A stretch of DNA of 39,254 nucleotides, from positions 1-39,254 of IMG/VR virus record IMGVR_UViG_3300028776_000029, one strand, 5' to 3'. This document shows positions 26,280-33,796 of the stretch, one piece after another. The notes under the pieces are model-generated. The model made no database searches. It worked only from the letters and a program-made list of their open reading frames with translations, and had not been told where the DNA came from. Position 1 is the stretch's first letter, and each line of letters begins with the position of its first letter. Position numbers and translations under genes: made by a program. This DNA comes from a virus.

Positions 26280-26534
26280 ATGGCAGCAATGACAAAAGAG
26301 CAATTAGAAAAATCACAGCAAAAAATCAGGGAAGTATTAGCAAAGCATGAATCCATTCGTCATATGGCGCGTGAGATAAATGAAGACCCGGGCGATATTT
26401 CGCGCTGGCTTCATGGCTTGACCAAAATACGAGTGACGGCTGTGGTAGCCTTCGCCCGGTATTTTGGGGTGAAACCACATGATCTAAGACCAGACTGGTT
26501 TCCCAAAGATATAACATTCCATTTTAAACCGTAA
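26280..26534 (+). CDS. Cro/YdaS-like DNA-binding regulator
   Basis: The 84-residue protein has a helix-turn-helix at about residues 25-50 (IRHMAREINEDPGDISRWLH). It ends ARYFGVKPHDLRPDWFP, which matches the YdaS/Cro ending 'G.v...dLRPD.fp'. Start ATG 26280 follows TAGGAG; an overlapping GTG at 26268 is less likely. Position at the divergent promoter suggests autoregulation through the TGTTGA sites. No CI-type partner was found on the other strand. Confidence 0.75.
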   Translation: MAAMTKEQLEKSQQKIREVLAKHESIRHMAREINEDPGDISRWLHGLTKIRVTAVVAFARYFGVKPHDLRPDWFPKDITFHFKP

Positions 26535-26556
26535 CATTAACCTAGAGGATTGACCA

Positions 26557-27450
26557 ATGAGTGAAAAAAGAGAGTACCGGGGTGTCGTTGATATATCGAA
26601 TGCGGAATATCACGCCAGTGCGGGGATATCCCGTTCAGCGATTAAAGAGTTTAAGAAATGCCCAAAGAAGTTTTGGCACAGATATTTAAACCCTGAATAT
26701 GTAGCAAAAGAGGCTACGGCTCAAATGGATTTAGGCACGGCGTTTCATGCCATGGTCTTAGAGCCTGAAAAGTTTGACCGTGAATATGTCGTCAAGATGG
26801 AGAAGCCCCCAAAGCTGCCAGAATTACCAAAAGTCGCTGCTGTTGGCAAAGAAGCGTATGCCAAAGCTAAGGTCGCTCTAGCTGCTGAAAAAGCGAAACG
26901 TGCAGACGCGATTAAATCCTTTAAAGCCTTCGCCCTTGGAAAAACGGCTATCTCAAAATCCGATTTAGATGAGTTAAAGCTGATGCACAAATCTCTTTTA
27001 GCTGACGAGGAAACCCGTGAATTGATTGAAGGGGCGCGCTATGAGAAGTCGATTTATTGGGTAGATGAGGACACGGGCTTACTATGCAAATGCCGTCCTG
27101 ATATTTGGCACGATAATTTCATAGTTGATTTAAAGACCACAAAGGATGCAAGTTTTCATTCCTTTCAACGTGATTTCTATAACGAAGGTTATCACATTCA
27201 AATGGCAATGATTCATCTAGGGCTTAAGTCAATTGGGATTGATATGCGCCATTTTATTGACTTACCGATAGAGAAAGAACCTCCCTTTTGCTCAGTGCCT
27301 TATCCCATTGATGAAGCCGCCTTAAAGCAGGGTAACAATGAATTTAAAGAAGCCCTTATCGGTATCAAGCAGTGCATGAGTAAAAATTTATGGCCTGCCT
27401 ATCCTACCAACACAATTTCAGTGCCCGCTTGGGCTAAACCCGGAGTATAA
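26557..27450 (+). CDS. RecE-like exonuclease, PD-(D/E)xK family
   Basis: The 297 residues start with a VDISNAEYHASAGISRSAIK block, then CPKKFWHRYL. Motif I is GTAFHAMVLEP with H64. The active-site core is CRPDIWHDNFIVDLKTT: D182, then D191-x-K193. A downstream YHIQMAMI provides the Q-x-x-x helix. This is the exodeoxyribonuclease VIII/RecE (YqaJ-related) plan. It would resect double-stranded ends for the annealing protein encoded next. The gene follows a conserved ATTAACCTAGAGGA leader. Confidence 0.8.
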   Translation: MSEKREYRGVVDISNAEYHASAGISRSAIKEFKKCPKKFWHRYLNPEYVAKEATAQMDLGTAFHAMVLEPEKFDREYVVKMEKPPKLPELPKVAAVGKEAYAKAKVALAAEKAKRADAIKSFKAFALGKTAISKSDLDELKLMHKSLLADEETRELIEGARYEKSIYWVDEDTGLLCKCRPDIWHDNFIVDLKTTKDASFHSFQRDFYNEGYHIQMAMIHLGLKSIGIDMRHFIDLPIEKEPPFCSVPYPIDEAALKQGNNEFKEALIGIKQCMSKNLWPAYPTNTISVPAWAKPGV

Positions 27451-27453
27451 AAC

Positions 27454-28569
27454 ATGAGTGACCCACGACAAGAATTATCTGTTGCTAGTGATTATGGCTT
27501 TGAAACACTGCCAGCCAATGCGTTGCCATCTGAATTAGTTCAGATTGAACAATCACGCGCCATAGCCGAGGCGCAAGCTCCTTTCATTGTGGCGCAACGC
27601 TTTCCACGTAACGTGAATCAGTCATTCGCTAATATTATGACTTCATGCCAGCGTATCCATTTAGCGGAAATGGCGTTCTATGCCTATCCCAAAGGCGGCA
27701 CAATGGTTCGTGGGGCAAGTATCCGACTAGCCGAGGTATTGGCGCAGAATTGGGGGCATATCAAAACAGGGGTGATTGAAATAAGCCGTAGTCAGGGCTT
27801 TTCAGTGGCCAAAGCCTATGCCATTGACAAACAAACTGGCGCGGAGGATGAAAAAATCTTTACCGTTAACCATATTGTCGATACCAAGAAAGGCGCAAAG
27901 ATGCTTACCAGTGAGCGAGATATCTATGAACTTATTGCTAACATGGGGGCGCGCCGCAAACGTGCCTGCATCTTTGCTGTCATCCCCGGCGATATACGAG
28001 AAGCTGCCGAGGAGCAATGCAATAAGACCCTAAAAAGTTCCAAAGAACCCCTGGCTGATCGTATTCGAAAAATGGTTACTCTCTTTGCTGAGTTTGGTAT
28101 TGGAATACCGGAACTGGAAAAACGATTGAAGCATAAAATGGAAGCTACAATTGTTGAGGAAGTTATCGACCTTGGTGCCATCTATAAATCGCTTAAAGAT
28201 GGTATGGCCTCCCGCGAGCAATTTTTCGATATGGGCGAAAACACGCAAGCTGCCGATAGCGTTAAAGCGATTTTAGAGGCCAAGAAAGCCAATGGTAAAG
28301 CGGCGAAAGCTGAAACTATTGCAGCAGCTATTGAAACCACCAAAGCCGAAATAGCTGACGAGCAACAAGCTGAAAAGCTATTAGAGGAGGAACAAAACGC
28401 CCTTCCTCAAGCCTTTAAAGACATTAAAAAGCAAATATTAAGCGCAAATACACTAGATGCGCTTTACATTGCGGCTGATCTTATAAGAGAATGTCCTGAA
28501 AATTTACAGGAACAACTCAAGGAATTATATGAACACCGAAAGAAAGCCTTTAGCGGAAAGCAAAAGTGA
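27454..28569 (+). CDS. Phage recombination protein, single-strand annealing candidate
   Basis: The 371-residue protein has the block RFPRNVNQSFANIMTSCQRI, then YAYPKGGTMVRGASIRLAEV. Further on are TSERDIYELIANMGARRKRA and CIFAVIPGDIREAAEEQC. This conserved phage family is encoded beside RecE-like exonucleases and is best interpreted as a RecT-type annealing protein or close partner. The C-terminal third is Ala/Lys/Glu-rich. It starts three bases after the exonuclease stop and overlaps the next gene by 41 bases. Confidence 0.65.
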   Translation: MSDPRQELSVASDYGFETLPANALPSELVQIEQSRAIAEAQAPFIVAQRFPRNVNQSFANIMTSCQRIHLAEMAFYAYPKGGTMVRGASIRLAEVLAQNWGHIKTGVIEISRSQGFSVAKAYAIDKQTGAEDEKIFTVNHIVDTKKGAKMLTSERDIYELIANMGARRKRACIFAVIPGDIREAAEEQCNKTLKSSKEPLADRIRKMVTLFAEFGIGIPELEKRLKHKMEATIVEEVIDLGAIYKSLKDGMASREQFFDMGENTQAADSVKAILEAKKANGKAAKAETIAAAIETTKAEIADEQQAEKLLEEEQNALPQAFKDIKKQILSANTLDALYIAADLIRECPENLQEQLKELYEHRKKAFSGKQK

Positions 28570-29101
28570 AATTGAAAACATTCTGATACTGGATACAGAA
28601 ACCGGGGGTTTAGACTCCCGGCTTCATTCGTTGTTAGAAATTGGTGTCATTCAGTATAACGTTCCTACTCAGTCAGTTTTATTCAAAGGTGCAGGATTGC
28701 TTTATGCTGAATTTAACCCTGTAGCGCATATCAATAATATCGACATTGAATCCTGCAAAAAAATTAATCCTGTTCTACAAGAAACTTTTTTAGGTTTAAT
28801 AAATTTATTGTTAGCAGATTCTGATATCGTAATAGCCCATAATGCCCCTTTTGATAGGAAATTCATTGAAGCTAATGAATTTTTAAGAGAAAGAAGCTTA
28901 CATATAAAATGGCTCTGCACCAAGTCAAACTTCTACTGGAATAGTTCAGGTCTTAAACTTCGGGATATTGCCAGAGATTACGGCGTTGATTATGAGGGGG
29001 CGCACAGAGCCTTAGCCGATTGTGAAATTCTTTTACAATGCCTGCAAAAACTGCCAGATTTCCACGAACAACTATACAATGCCTATCAGCGTGTACTATA
29101 A
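28529..29101 (+). CDS. DnaQ-like DEDDh 3'-5' exonuclease
   Basis: Exo I is ILILDTETGG (D22, E24), Exo II is IAHNAPFDR (D109) and Exo III is GAHRALADC (H159, D164). All catalytic residues of the DEDDh class are present. At 190 residues it matches a stand-alone exonuclease domain. It overlaps the annealing-protein gene by 41 bases and ends the plus-strand operon, suggesting a role in repair or in trimming recombination intermediates. Confidence 0.9.
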   Translation: MNTERKPLAESKSEIENILILDTETGGLDSRLHSLLEIGVIQYNVPTQSVLFKGAGLLYAEFNPVAHINNIDIESCKKINPVLQETFLGLINLLLADSDIVIAHNAPFDRKFIEANEFLRERSLHIKWLCTKSNFYWNSSGLKLRDIARDYGVDYEGAHRALADCEILLQCLQKLPDFHEQLYNAYQRVL

Positions 29102-29183
29102 TTTTGCCGTGAATATATCCTTATGTTGACAGAATGGTTGCCCGTGTTATTTTCCCTCTAGGTTAGTAATGCGGGTGTTCCAT

Positions 29184-29384
29184 TTAATCATCTTCTTCTT
29201 TCTCATAGTTTTTATCTAAATATTTTTTTATTATTAGCAATTCTTGTAATTCTTTAGCTCTAGTTTTTAACCATTTAATCGTATATTCAAAATGTTCTAT
29301 GGGACATTTTTCTATAAGTAATTCATCATCATTAAAAATAATGTAGTCAAGTTTGTATTCATATTTTTCTTCAATTTCGATCAT
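29184..29384 (-). CDS. 66-residue acidic helical protein
   Basis: ATG 29384 follows AAAAGGAAA. The protein MIEIEEKYEYKLDYIIFNDD... is acidic and mostly helical (IEHFEYTIKWLKTRAKELQE). It lies just left of the iteron array, which it could control or be controlled by. No family is recognised. Confidence 0.55.
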   Translation of the reverse strand: MIEIEEKYEYKLDYIIFNDDELLIEKCPIEHFEYTIKWLKTRAKELQELLIIKKYLDKNYEKEEDD

Positions 29385-29411
29385 TAAAGTTTCCTTTTAA
29401 ATTAAATTTTC

Positions 29412-29542
29412 AGGTCGCTATTTAGGACAGACAGGTCGCTATATAGGGCTATTGTAATTTTAATAATCATTTTTTTGTAATAATAGGTCGCTATTTAGGT
29501 CTATTATGGACTTTTTAATTATTTCTGAGGTCGCTATTTAGA
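29412..29542. repeat. Iteron-like array, four copies of AGGTCGCTATTTAGG
   Basis: Copies start at 29412, 29433, 29485 and 29528 (variants: TATAGG in copy 2, TAGACC in copy 4), all in the same orientation. The intervals are 21, 52 and 43 bases, close to 2, 5 and 4 helical turns, so the copies face the same side of the DNA. The interval between copies 2 and 3 is extremely AT-rich (29450-29484). Such arrays are replication origins or autoregulatory sites of iteron-binding proteins. A winged-helix gene ends 39 bases away. Confidence 0.65.
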
Positions 29543-29580
29543 CCCCTTTATAGATATATACCAAAGGTTATGTAAAAAAT

Positions 29581-29973
29581 TCATAACTTGCGAAGGCGAT
29601 AGCTAGAAACATTAATATCTAATTTGCATGGTTTAACATCAGCATCTATAGGTTTCCAACTTAAAGCATAAAGTGAAGGTATTTTAGTTTTGCCACCTTG
29701 TCTGGTTAATCTTATCCAGTCGTATTCTAGTAATTCATTTTTAGCATCAGCTAATGAACCTTTTGACCATCCCCTTAATTTCATTATTGAATGTGGTATT
29801 GAAATATCACCATTATTGCTTCCATTATGAAAGCTACCTATATGAATTAATAAAGCTTGAGAAGCCCAATTCATGATTAAGAACTCTGGATGATTTATTA
29901 TTTTATGAGGGAGTAAAAGGAAAGCACCTTCTTTTTGTTGCGAGTTGCGGCGGTTTTTTGGTATTCTCTTCAC
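29581..29973 (-). CDS. Winged-helix protein, possible iteron-binding replication/regulatory protein (GTG start)
   Basis: The start is GTG 29973 (VKRIPKNRRNSQQKEGAFLL) with AAGGAC upstream. The 130-residue protein has the pattern FLLLPHKIINHPEFLIMNWA, then NGSNNGDISIPHSIMKLRGW and TRQGGKTKIPSLYALSW. This family of small phage/plasmid winged-helix proteins shares 'lph.il.s.af..L', 'yNG.NNGdl' and 'rqGg....s.yaltW'. It likely binds the adjacent iterons, though that is inference from proximity. Confidence 0.65.
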   Translation of the reverse strand: MKRIPKNRRNSQQKEGAFLLLPHKIINHPEFLIMNWASQALLIHIGSFHNGSNNGDISIPHSIMKLRGWSKGSLADAKNELLEYDWIRLTRQGGKTKIPSLYALSWKPIDADVKPCKLDINVSSYRLRKL

Positions 29974-30065
29974 TGAGAAACGTCCTTATAGGGTAGATTA
30001 ATGGTCTGGCGATTGCTAATTTACCCTAGTTCCACTTCCTTTAAAATCGAAATTCTCCCCTATCC

Positions 30066-30093
30066 CCTTGTATTAAATGTGTTATACAATAGG
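30066..30093. promoter_or_regulatory. Inverted repeat TTGTAT/ATACAA between divergent genes
   Basis: TTGTAT (30068-30073) and ATACAA (30084-30089) are inverted with a 10-base centre, within the 160-base gap between the leftward winged-helix gene and the rightward gene at 30134. It could be an operator. No promoter of good quality was identified beside it. Confidence 0.3.
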
Positions 30094-30133
30094 TAAACTT
30101 TTGTCTGTTGCATTTATTAAGGAGTATTAAAAA

Positions 30134-30715
30134 GTGCCAATAATCTCGATTAATCGCGCATGGAGCGAAAACCCCGGTATAGTTTCAATCACTGCAACTT
30201 CTCCCGACACCATTGGCGAAGTCTCTGCACCCGGATATATCACTGCACAAGAAACCAATATTGAAGCCGCTAATAATGGCGCGTTCCAGTGGTTACAAAC
30301 CGATAATGTGTTGATTAATGTGGGTGGTACACAAGATGCGGATGGTAATACGCTAGGTGGTGTTAATTATTGGTTTCAGATATCCCAAGATTTCACTTCA
30401 CTTGAGCCGATGGGGCAATCAATCAATGACGGCTTAACTGCTTTAGCTGGCGGCGGCCAAACCGGGGCAACTCCATTAACCCCCGGCTTTAATACAGTAT
30501 CCACTGTAGTAACTACGGGAGATTCAGTTATTCTTCCCGCCAATGTCGCCGGTCAATCAGTTACTGTTACTAATACTTCTGCTAATAGCCTTAATGTTTT
30601 CCCAGCAGTGGGCGATACTATCAATGCTCTTGGCGTGAACGCGTCTATAGCGGTTGCGGCGGCGGCGACTACCATTTTTCTAGGCGTTTCCCCTACCAAT
30701 TGGCGCACTAAATAA
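30134..30715 (+). CDS. 193-residue putative virion decoration/appendage protein (GTG start)
   Basis: GTG 30134 follows AAGGAG. The first half (MPIISINRAWSENPGIVSIT, GFNTVSTVVTTGDSVILP later) is beta-rich and Gly/Thr/Asn-rich. Residues about 118-193 form a small beta domain of the type 'n.v.t....gdsV.LPa...G..vtV.N.....l.vfPa.gd.I', common in phage structural proteins. It lies on the plus strand, opposite the tail genes, which is unusual for a virion protein. Confidence 0.6.
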   Translation: MPIISINRAWSENPGIVSITATSPDTIGEVSAPGYITAQETNIEAANNGAFQWLQTDNVLINVGGTQDADGNTLGGVNYWFQISQDFTSLEPMGQSINDGLTALAGGGQTGATPLTPGFNTVSTVVTTGDSVILPANVAGQSVTVTNTSANSLNVFPAVGDTINALGVNASIAVAAAATTIFLGVSPTNWRTK

Positions 30716-30731
30716 TTTAAGGAGAAATATT

Positions 30732-30935
30732 ATGTCAGAAGTCAAACAAGTAAGAGGCGAAAATTACAGTTTGAAGGATAATATCCAAGCAGAAAATGTT
30801 GACTCGATGAACAGAGATATGGGTTATAACGATATGTCTGATCTTGCCAATACCAAGAAATTCCCTGTTGAAATGAAGGGTGCAAAACGCGCTACTCAGC
30901 CCGGCGCGGATATGCCTAAAAATAACCGCTATTAA
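30732..30935 (+). CDS. 67-residue hydrophilic protein
   Basis: ATG 30732 has AAGGAG upstream. The product MSEVKQVRGENYSLKDNIQA... is polar, without hydrophobic core, and ends in basic ADMPKNNRY. It is probably disordered. It is followed by a terminator-like hairpin. Function is unknown. Confidence 0.6.
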   Translation: MSEVKQVRGENYSLKDNIQAENVDSMNRDMGYNDMSDLANTKKFPVEMKGAKRATQPGADMPKNNRY

Positions 30936-30944
30936 AAAAGTTTT

Positions 30945-30981
30945 CCCTGCGCTGTATCATTAAGGCGGCGCGGGGATTTTT
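30945..30981 (+). terminator. Rho-independent terminator
   Basis: CCCTGCGC (30945-30952) pairs with GCGCGGGG (30968-30975) as an 8-bp stem with one G-U pair and a 15-base loop, followed by ATTTTT. It separates the first two genes of this plus-strand island from the next three. Confidence 0.65.
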
Positions 30982-30995
30982 ATGAGGACTATTTT

Positions 30996-31172
30996 ATGTA
31001 TGATAAACGTTCTAATATGGACGGTTATAAATGGTTTCCTGACGACAAGCGCACGAATGAAGCCGTGCCGGGACGTGAGAACCGTAATATCAGTGCTGAA
31101 AAAAGTAAAGCTTGTATGACTGGTAAATATGGAAGAACTGAAACGGAACGCTATTCGGATAGTGATGACTAA
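30996..31172 (+). CDS. 58-residue hydrophilic protein
   Basis: The frame MYDKRSNMDGYKWFPDDKRT... is charged and without hydrophobic segments. GAGGA lies nine bases upstream. Its stop overlaps the next start (TAATG). It may be a small basic/acidic virion or DNA-associated protein; no family is recognised. Confidence 0.55.
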   Translation: MYDKRSNMDGYKWFPDDKRTNEAVPGRENRNISAEKSKACMTGKYGRTETERYSDSDD

Positions 31173-31393
31173 TGGGTAAATTAACTTCTAAAGAACGTAA
31201 TAAAATTCCTAAGAAAGAATTTGGAATGCCGAAGGAGAGAAAGTACCCGCTTAATTCAAAATCTCATGCTGCTAATGCAAAAGCCCGCGCCAGCGAAATG
31301 GAACACAAAGGTAAAATCTCCAGCTCCACTAAAGCTAAAATTGATAGTAAAGCCGATAGAGTTTTAGACCGAGGTAGAAGTGGCAGGGGTTAA
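31172..31393 (+). CDS. 73-residue basic phage protein (LTSKERNKIPKKEFGMP type)
   Basis: The protein MGKLTSKERNKIPKKEFGMP contains ERKYPLNSKSHAANAKARAS, a motif like the 'R.yPi.d..HA.NA.aR' of a widespread phage/bacterial small protein family of unknown role. It is strongly basic and ends in DRGRSGRG. The following gene starts in its last codons. Confidence 0.65.
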   Translation: MGKLTSKERNKIPKKEFGMPKERKYPLNSKSHAANAKARASEMEHKGKISSSTKAKIDSKADRVLDRGRSGRG

Positions 31394-31598
31394 TCAACCA
31401 AGAACTGAAATTATTGCGCTGGATATTCTAAGAGAATCCACTGTCATTTGGAAAGCTCCCAAGAATTCAGACGGTACTATCACCGTCTGTATCAAAGATA
31501 AAAAACTTCACGTCACTTTCAATATTATCAATGAGTCCGAACATCAAGATGATATTAATTCTATTAATGGTGTAAATATTTCTGTGCATCATAAATGA
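31380..31598 (+). CDS. 72-residue hypothetical protein, GTG start
   Basis: GTG 31380, a few bases after GAGG, gives VAGVNQPRTEIIALDILRES and a beta-rich body (DGTITVCIKDKKLHVTFNII). It overlaps the previous gene by 14 bases. Function is unknown. Confidence 0.5.
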   Translation: MAGVNQPRTEIIALDILRESTVIWKAPKNSDGTITVCIKDKKLHVTFNIINESEHQDDINSINGVNISVHHK

Positions 31599-31702
31599 AA
31601 TATTTTTTAGCTTTTCTTTTTTCTGGATTGATTATATTTTTATTTGAATTAGGAAAAATGATTTATCATATTTATTTTTACGGTAAAAAATTCAAATCTT
31701 AA
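31595..31702 (+). CDS. 35-residue single-pass membrane peptide
   Basis: The peptide MKYFLAFLFSGLIIFLFELG... has one strong transmembrane segment and a basic end. ATGA overlap couples it to the previous gene. It ends the plus-strand island, 8 bases from the stop of the leftward adhesin gene. Confidence 0.5.
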   Translation: MKYFLAFLFSGLIIFLFELGKMIYHIYFYGKKFKS

Positions 31703-31712
31703 TTCTAAGATT
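31695..31712. terminator. Small bidirectional hairpin between convergent genes
   Basis: AATCTTA-ATTC-TAAGATT is a perfect 7-bp AT-rich stem overlapping the stop codons of both converging genes. It is weak, but the location suits a bidirectional transcript end. Confidence 0.4.
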
Positions 31713-33231
31713 ATTCATATTCATAAATAAACATCCAACCGGAAGCACCCGGCGCTCCTGCTTCATTAGATGAGATTGCCACACAGCCACCCCCTCCTGA
31801 ACCGTTACCTGTTGCTGCATTTCCTGCTCCCGCCCCTCCGGCTAGTGGCGCTCCACCCGCGCCATAATTGGAATTACCACCAAATCCACTATATCCTGCC
31901 GCAGTCGAACCACCTTGCAATGCAATTCCGCCTGATTGACCACCTTGATTGGAATAAATAGTTCCCGACGTAGTACCAGATACTGCACCACCGGCTGCGG
32001 GAGGAAGAAAGTTAAACCCGGGACCTGCATAAACAGCAGAACCCAAACTACCCATTCCTCCATTCGCAACAATACTACCCGAGGCAGGTGAAAATATAGT
32101 TGCCCCCCCATTCCCACCGTTATTATTACCGGCAGCACCTGCTGTTCCACCAGTTCCTATAATCAATGAAGCGGTTGTACCTACTTGTGCGGCGGTTAAT
32201 TTACCTGTAATGCGATTACCACCCCCACCACCTGCTGTAGCATTCCAAGAGCCTGTGGTGGCCGCAGCGCCACCTGAGCCACCGCCAGCACCACTCATAT
32301 CATAAACAATGGAACCCATACCATGAGTCGGCGTATAGGTGAAAGTACCTGCGGTTTCAAAAGCCTGAATATTCAATAAACGACCCGGGCTATTGCCAGC
32401 GCTAGCATAGGGCAACCATGTTGTTATCGCAGCATCATAAATCATTTCAAATGATGAACCAGCCGCGAGGTAATTTGGCGCACCTAAAATACTATGTCCT
32501 GCGTCTGGATTTACAGTAAGTGATGTAATAGCTTGAGTAGTTGAAACTAGACAACGTAAATTAGCAACCCCAGTTGGCATCGTAATTGTGCCACTAGCAA
32601 GTGTTCCTGCTGGATTTAACGGTGTCCAATGGACAGAGCCGCTTAAGGTAATTGAAAATCCAGTAGTGGGGGTTTGTACTGTCCAACCAGTTTCCGACTG
32701 AGTACCACTGAAAGTAGCTGATGGATAAGTGCCTCCTGATGGGGCTGTCATACTTCCAAAAACCTGATCGTTACTACCTATCAAAGAAAACTGATAAGTA
32801 CCACTTGGGGCGACATTATAAATACCACCTATAAATGCCCTGCTAATCTGTTGGGAACCTGTTCCAGTAACACTGATACGAAGGGTATTATTTTCACCTA
32901 CAACCCCAGCATTATTCACTAATATATTGCTACTTTCGGCATTCGTATAGGAACTTCCCGCTCCCCATCCAAAGAAAATATTGGAACTGCCAGAGAGTAG
33001 TGCGGGCGCAAAGTTATATCCTACTCCACTATTTTGGCTTCCTGTCAGTAATGAAGTTAACCCATTATAACCAATGGCCACATTATTAGTGCCAGTAGTT
33101 AGTCCATTTAAAGCATTGGAACCAACTGCAACGTTGGCGGCTCCGGTGATAGATGTATTACCAGCATTAATCCCCACCATTGTATTCAAACGGAGGTCAG
33201 TATTATTATTAATATTATTGTTGGTTGCCAT
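31711..33231 (-). CDS. Tail tip adhesin: YadA-head-like N-part, glycine-rich C-part
   Basis: The 506-residue protein has N-terminal repeats (about residues 30-95) of the type 'GaaNVAVGSNALNGLTTGTN' and 'NVAIGYNGLTSLL', like the beta-roll of YadA heads. Residues about 290-506 form a glycine-rich domain beginning FETAGTFTYTPTHGMGSIVY, with many GGxGG tracts, and ending SGWMFIYEYE. Glycine-rich sandwiches are known in phage receptor-binding adhesins such as S16 gp38. It is the last gene of the late cassette, a common place for host-range determinants. Confidence 0.65.
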   Translation of the reverse strand: MATNNNINNNTDLRLNTMVGINAGNTSITGAANVAVGSNALNGLTTGTNNVAIGYNGLTSLLTGSQNSGVGYNFAPALLSGSSNIFFGWGAGSSYTNAESSNILVNNAGVVGENNTLRISVTGTGSQQISRAFIGGIYNVAPSGTYQFSLIGSNDQVFGSMTAPSGGTYPSATFSGTQSETGWTVQTPTTGFSITLSGSVHWTPLNPAGTLASGTITMPTGVANLRCLVSTTQAITSLTVNPDAGHSILGAPNYLAAGSSFEMIYDAAITTWLPYASAGNSPGRLLNIQAFETAGTFTYTPTHGMGSIVYDMSGAGGGSGGAAATTGSWNATAGGGGGNRITGKLTAAQVGTTASLIIGTGGTAGAAGNNNGGNGGATIFSPASGSIVANGGMGSLGSAVYAGPGFNFLPPAAGGAVSGTTSGTIYSNQGGQSGGIALQGGSTAAGYSGFGGNSNYGAGGAPLAGGAGAGNAATGNGSGGGGCVAISSNEAGAPGASGWMFIYEYE

Positions 33232-33241
33232 TACTTATCCC

Positions 33242-33781
33242 TTATACGTAAGTGAGATTTCCATTTGGAGCAGCTTTCACTTTCCAGGTAGTGTTCGCAA
33301 CAATACATATTAATTCACAACCATCATATTGATTAGTTGAAGACAGACTGCCGGTAGTCGTAGTAGTGGTTATAGTACCAAAATGAATTAATTGTCCGGT
33401 GCCATAAACAATTGTCCAGCCACCGGCTCCAGCCCCTTCAACTGCTACTCGCTGTCCTATTGCACCAGTTGTAGGTAAAGTAAAAGTAGTCAGGGCTGCA
33501 TTATTTGAAATATATCCATTCTGGACGGCCATTGCTTGAGTAGTAGTAGTTGTATTTTGCCAAGTAAAAGAAGAAGTCGCAGACGCATCAGCAGTCCATA
33601 CGGCACCCGTGGTATTACCTGTAGTAGTACATGTATATCCGATGGCTCCTGACGTATCAAAAAAGAAATCGCCTTTTGTCCCTGCTACCGCTCCATTTGG
33701 ATTTCCTGTTCCTACTGTTGATGCAGGACTATAGAGTCCGTCACTGACAGCTATTCGATTAAAACTATTGTTAGTTGCCAT
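33242..33781 (-). CDS. Tail fibre/collar protein with C-terminal 'NLTYV' domain, copy 1
   Basis: The 179-residue protein starts MATNNSFNRIAVSDGLYSPA and is Thr/Gly-rich. The last 105 residues (VQNGYISNNAALTTFTLPTT; GQLIHFGTITTTTTTGSLSS; IVANTTWKVKAAPNGNLTYV) are paralogous to the C-terminal domain of the next gene upstream. The domain looks like a small beta sandwich. It probably forms trimeric or peripheral tail parts. Confidence 0.6.
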   Translation of the reverse strand: MATNNSFNRIAVSDGLYSPASTVGTGNPNGAVAGTKGDFFFDTSGAIGYTCTTTGNTTGAVWTADASATSSFTWQNTTTTTQAMAVQNGYISNNAALTTFTLPTTGAIGQRVAVEGAGAGGWTIVYGTGQLIHFGTITTTTTTGSLSSTNQYDGCELICIVANTTWKVKAAPNGNLTYV

Positions 33782-33796
33782 GAAATTTATTCTCCC

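Noticed and set aside
26280-29101. Temperate-phage integration module next to the Cro/YdaS-like gene
   Set aside because: No tyrosine or serine recombinase, excisionase or CI-like repressor was found on either strand; the genes here are recombination and exonuclease functions.
29126-29153. Promoter-like TTGACA ... TATTTT pointing right after the DnaQ-like gene
   Set aside because: The spacer is 16 bases and the -10 is poor; it would drive only antisense RNA to leftward genes. It was kept as a note because the reverse copy of the leader motif overlaps it.
29412-29542. CRISPR array
   Set aside because: There are only four short repeats with unequal spacing (21, 52, 43 bases) and no cas genes; the iteron explanation fits better. 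No other CRISPR-like array was seen.
31842-32150. 102-residue minus-strand ORF inside the glycine-rich adhesin
   Set aside because: It is a frame-shifted reading of the GGN-rich codons; the adhesin frame is continuous and has coherent domains.
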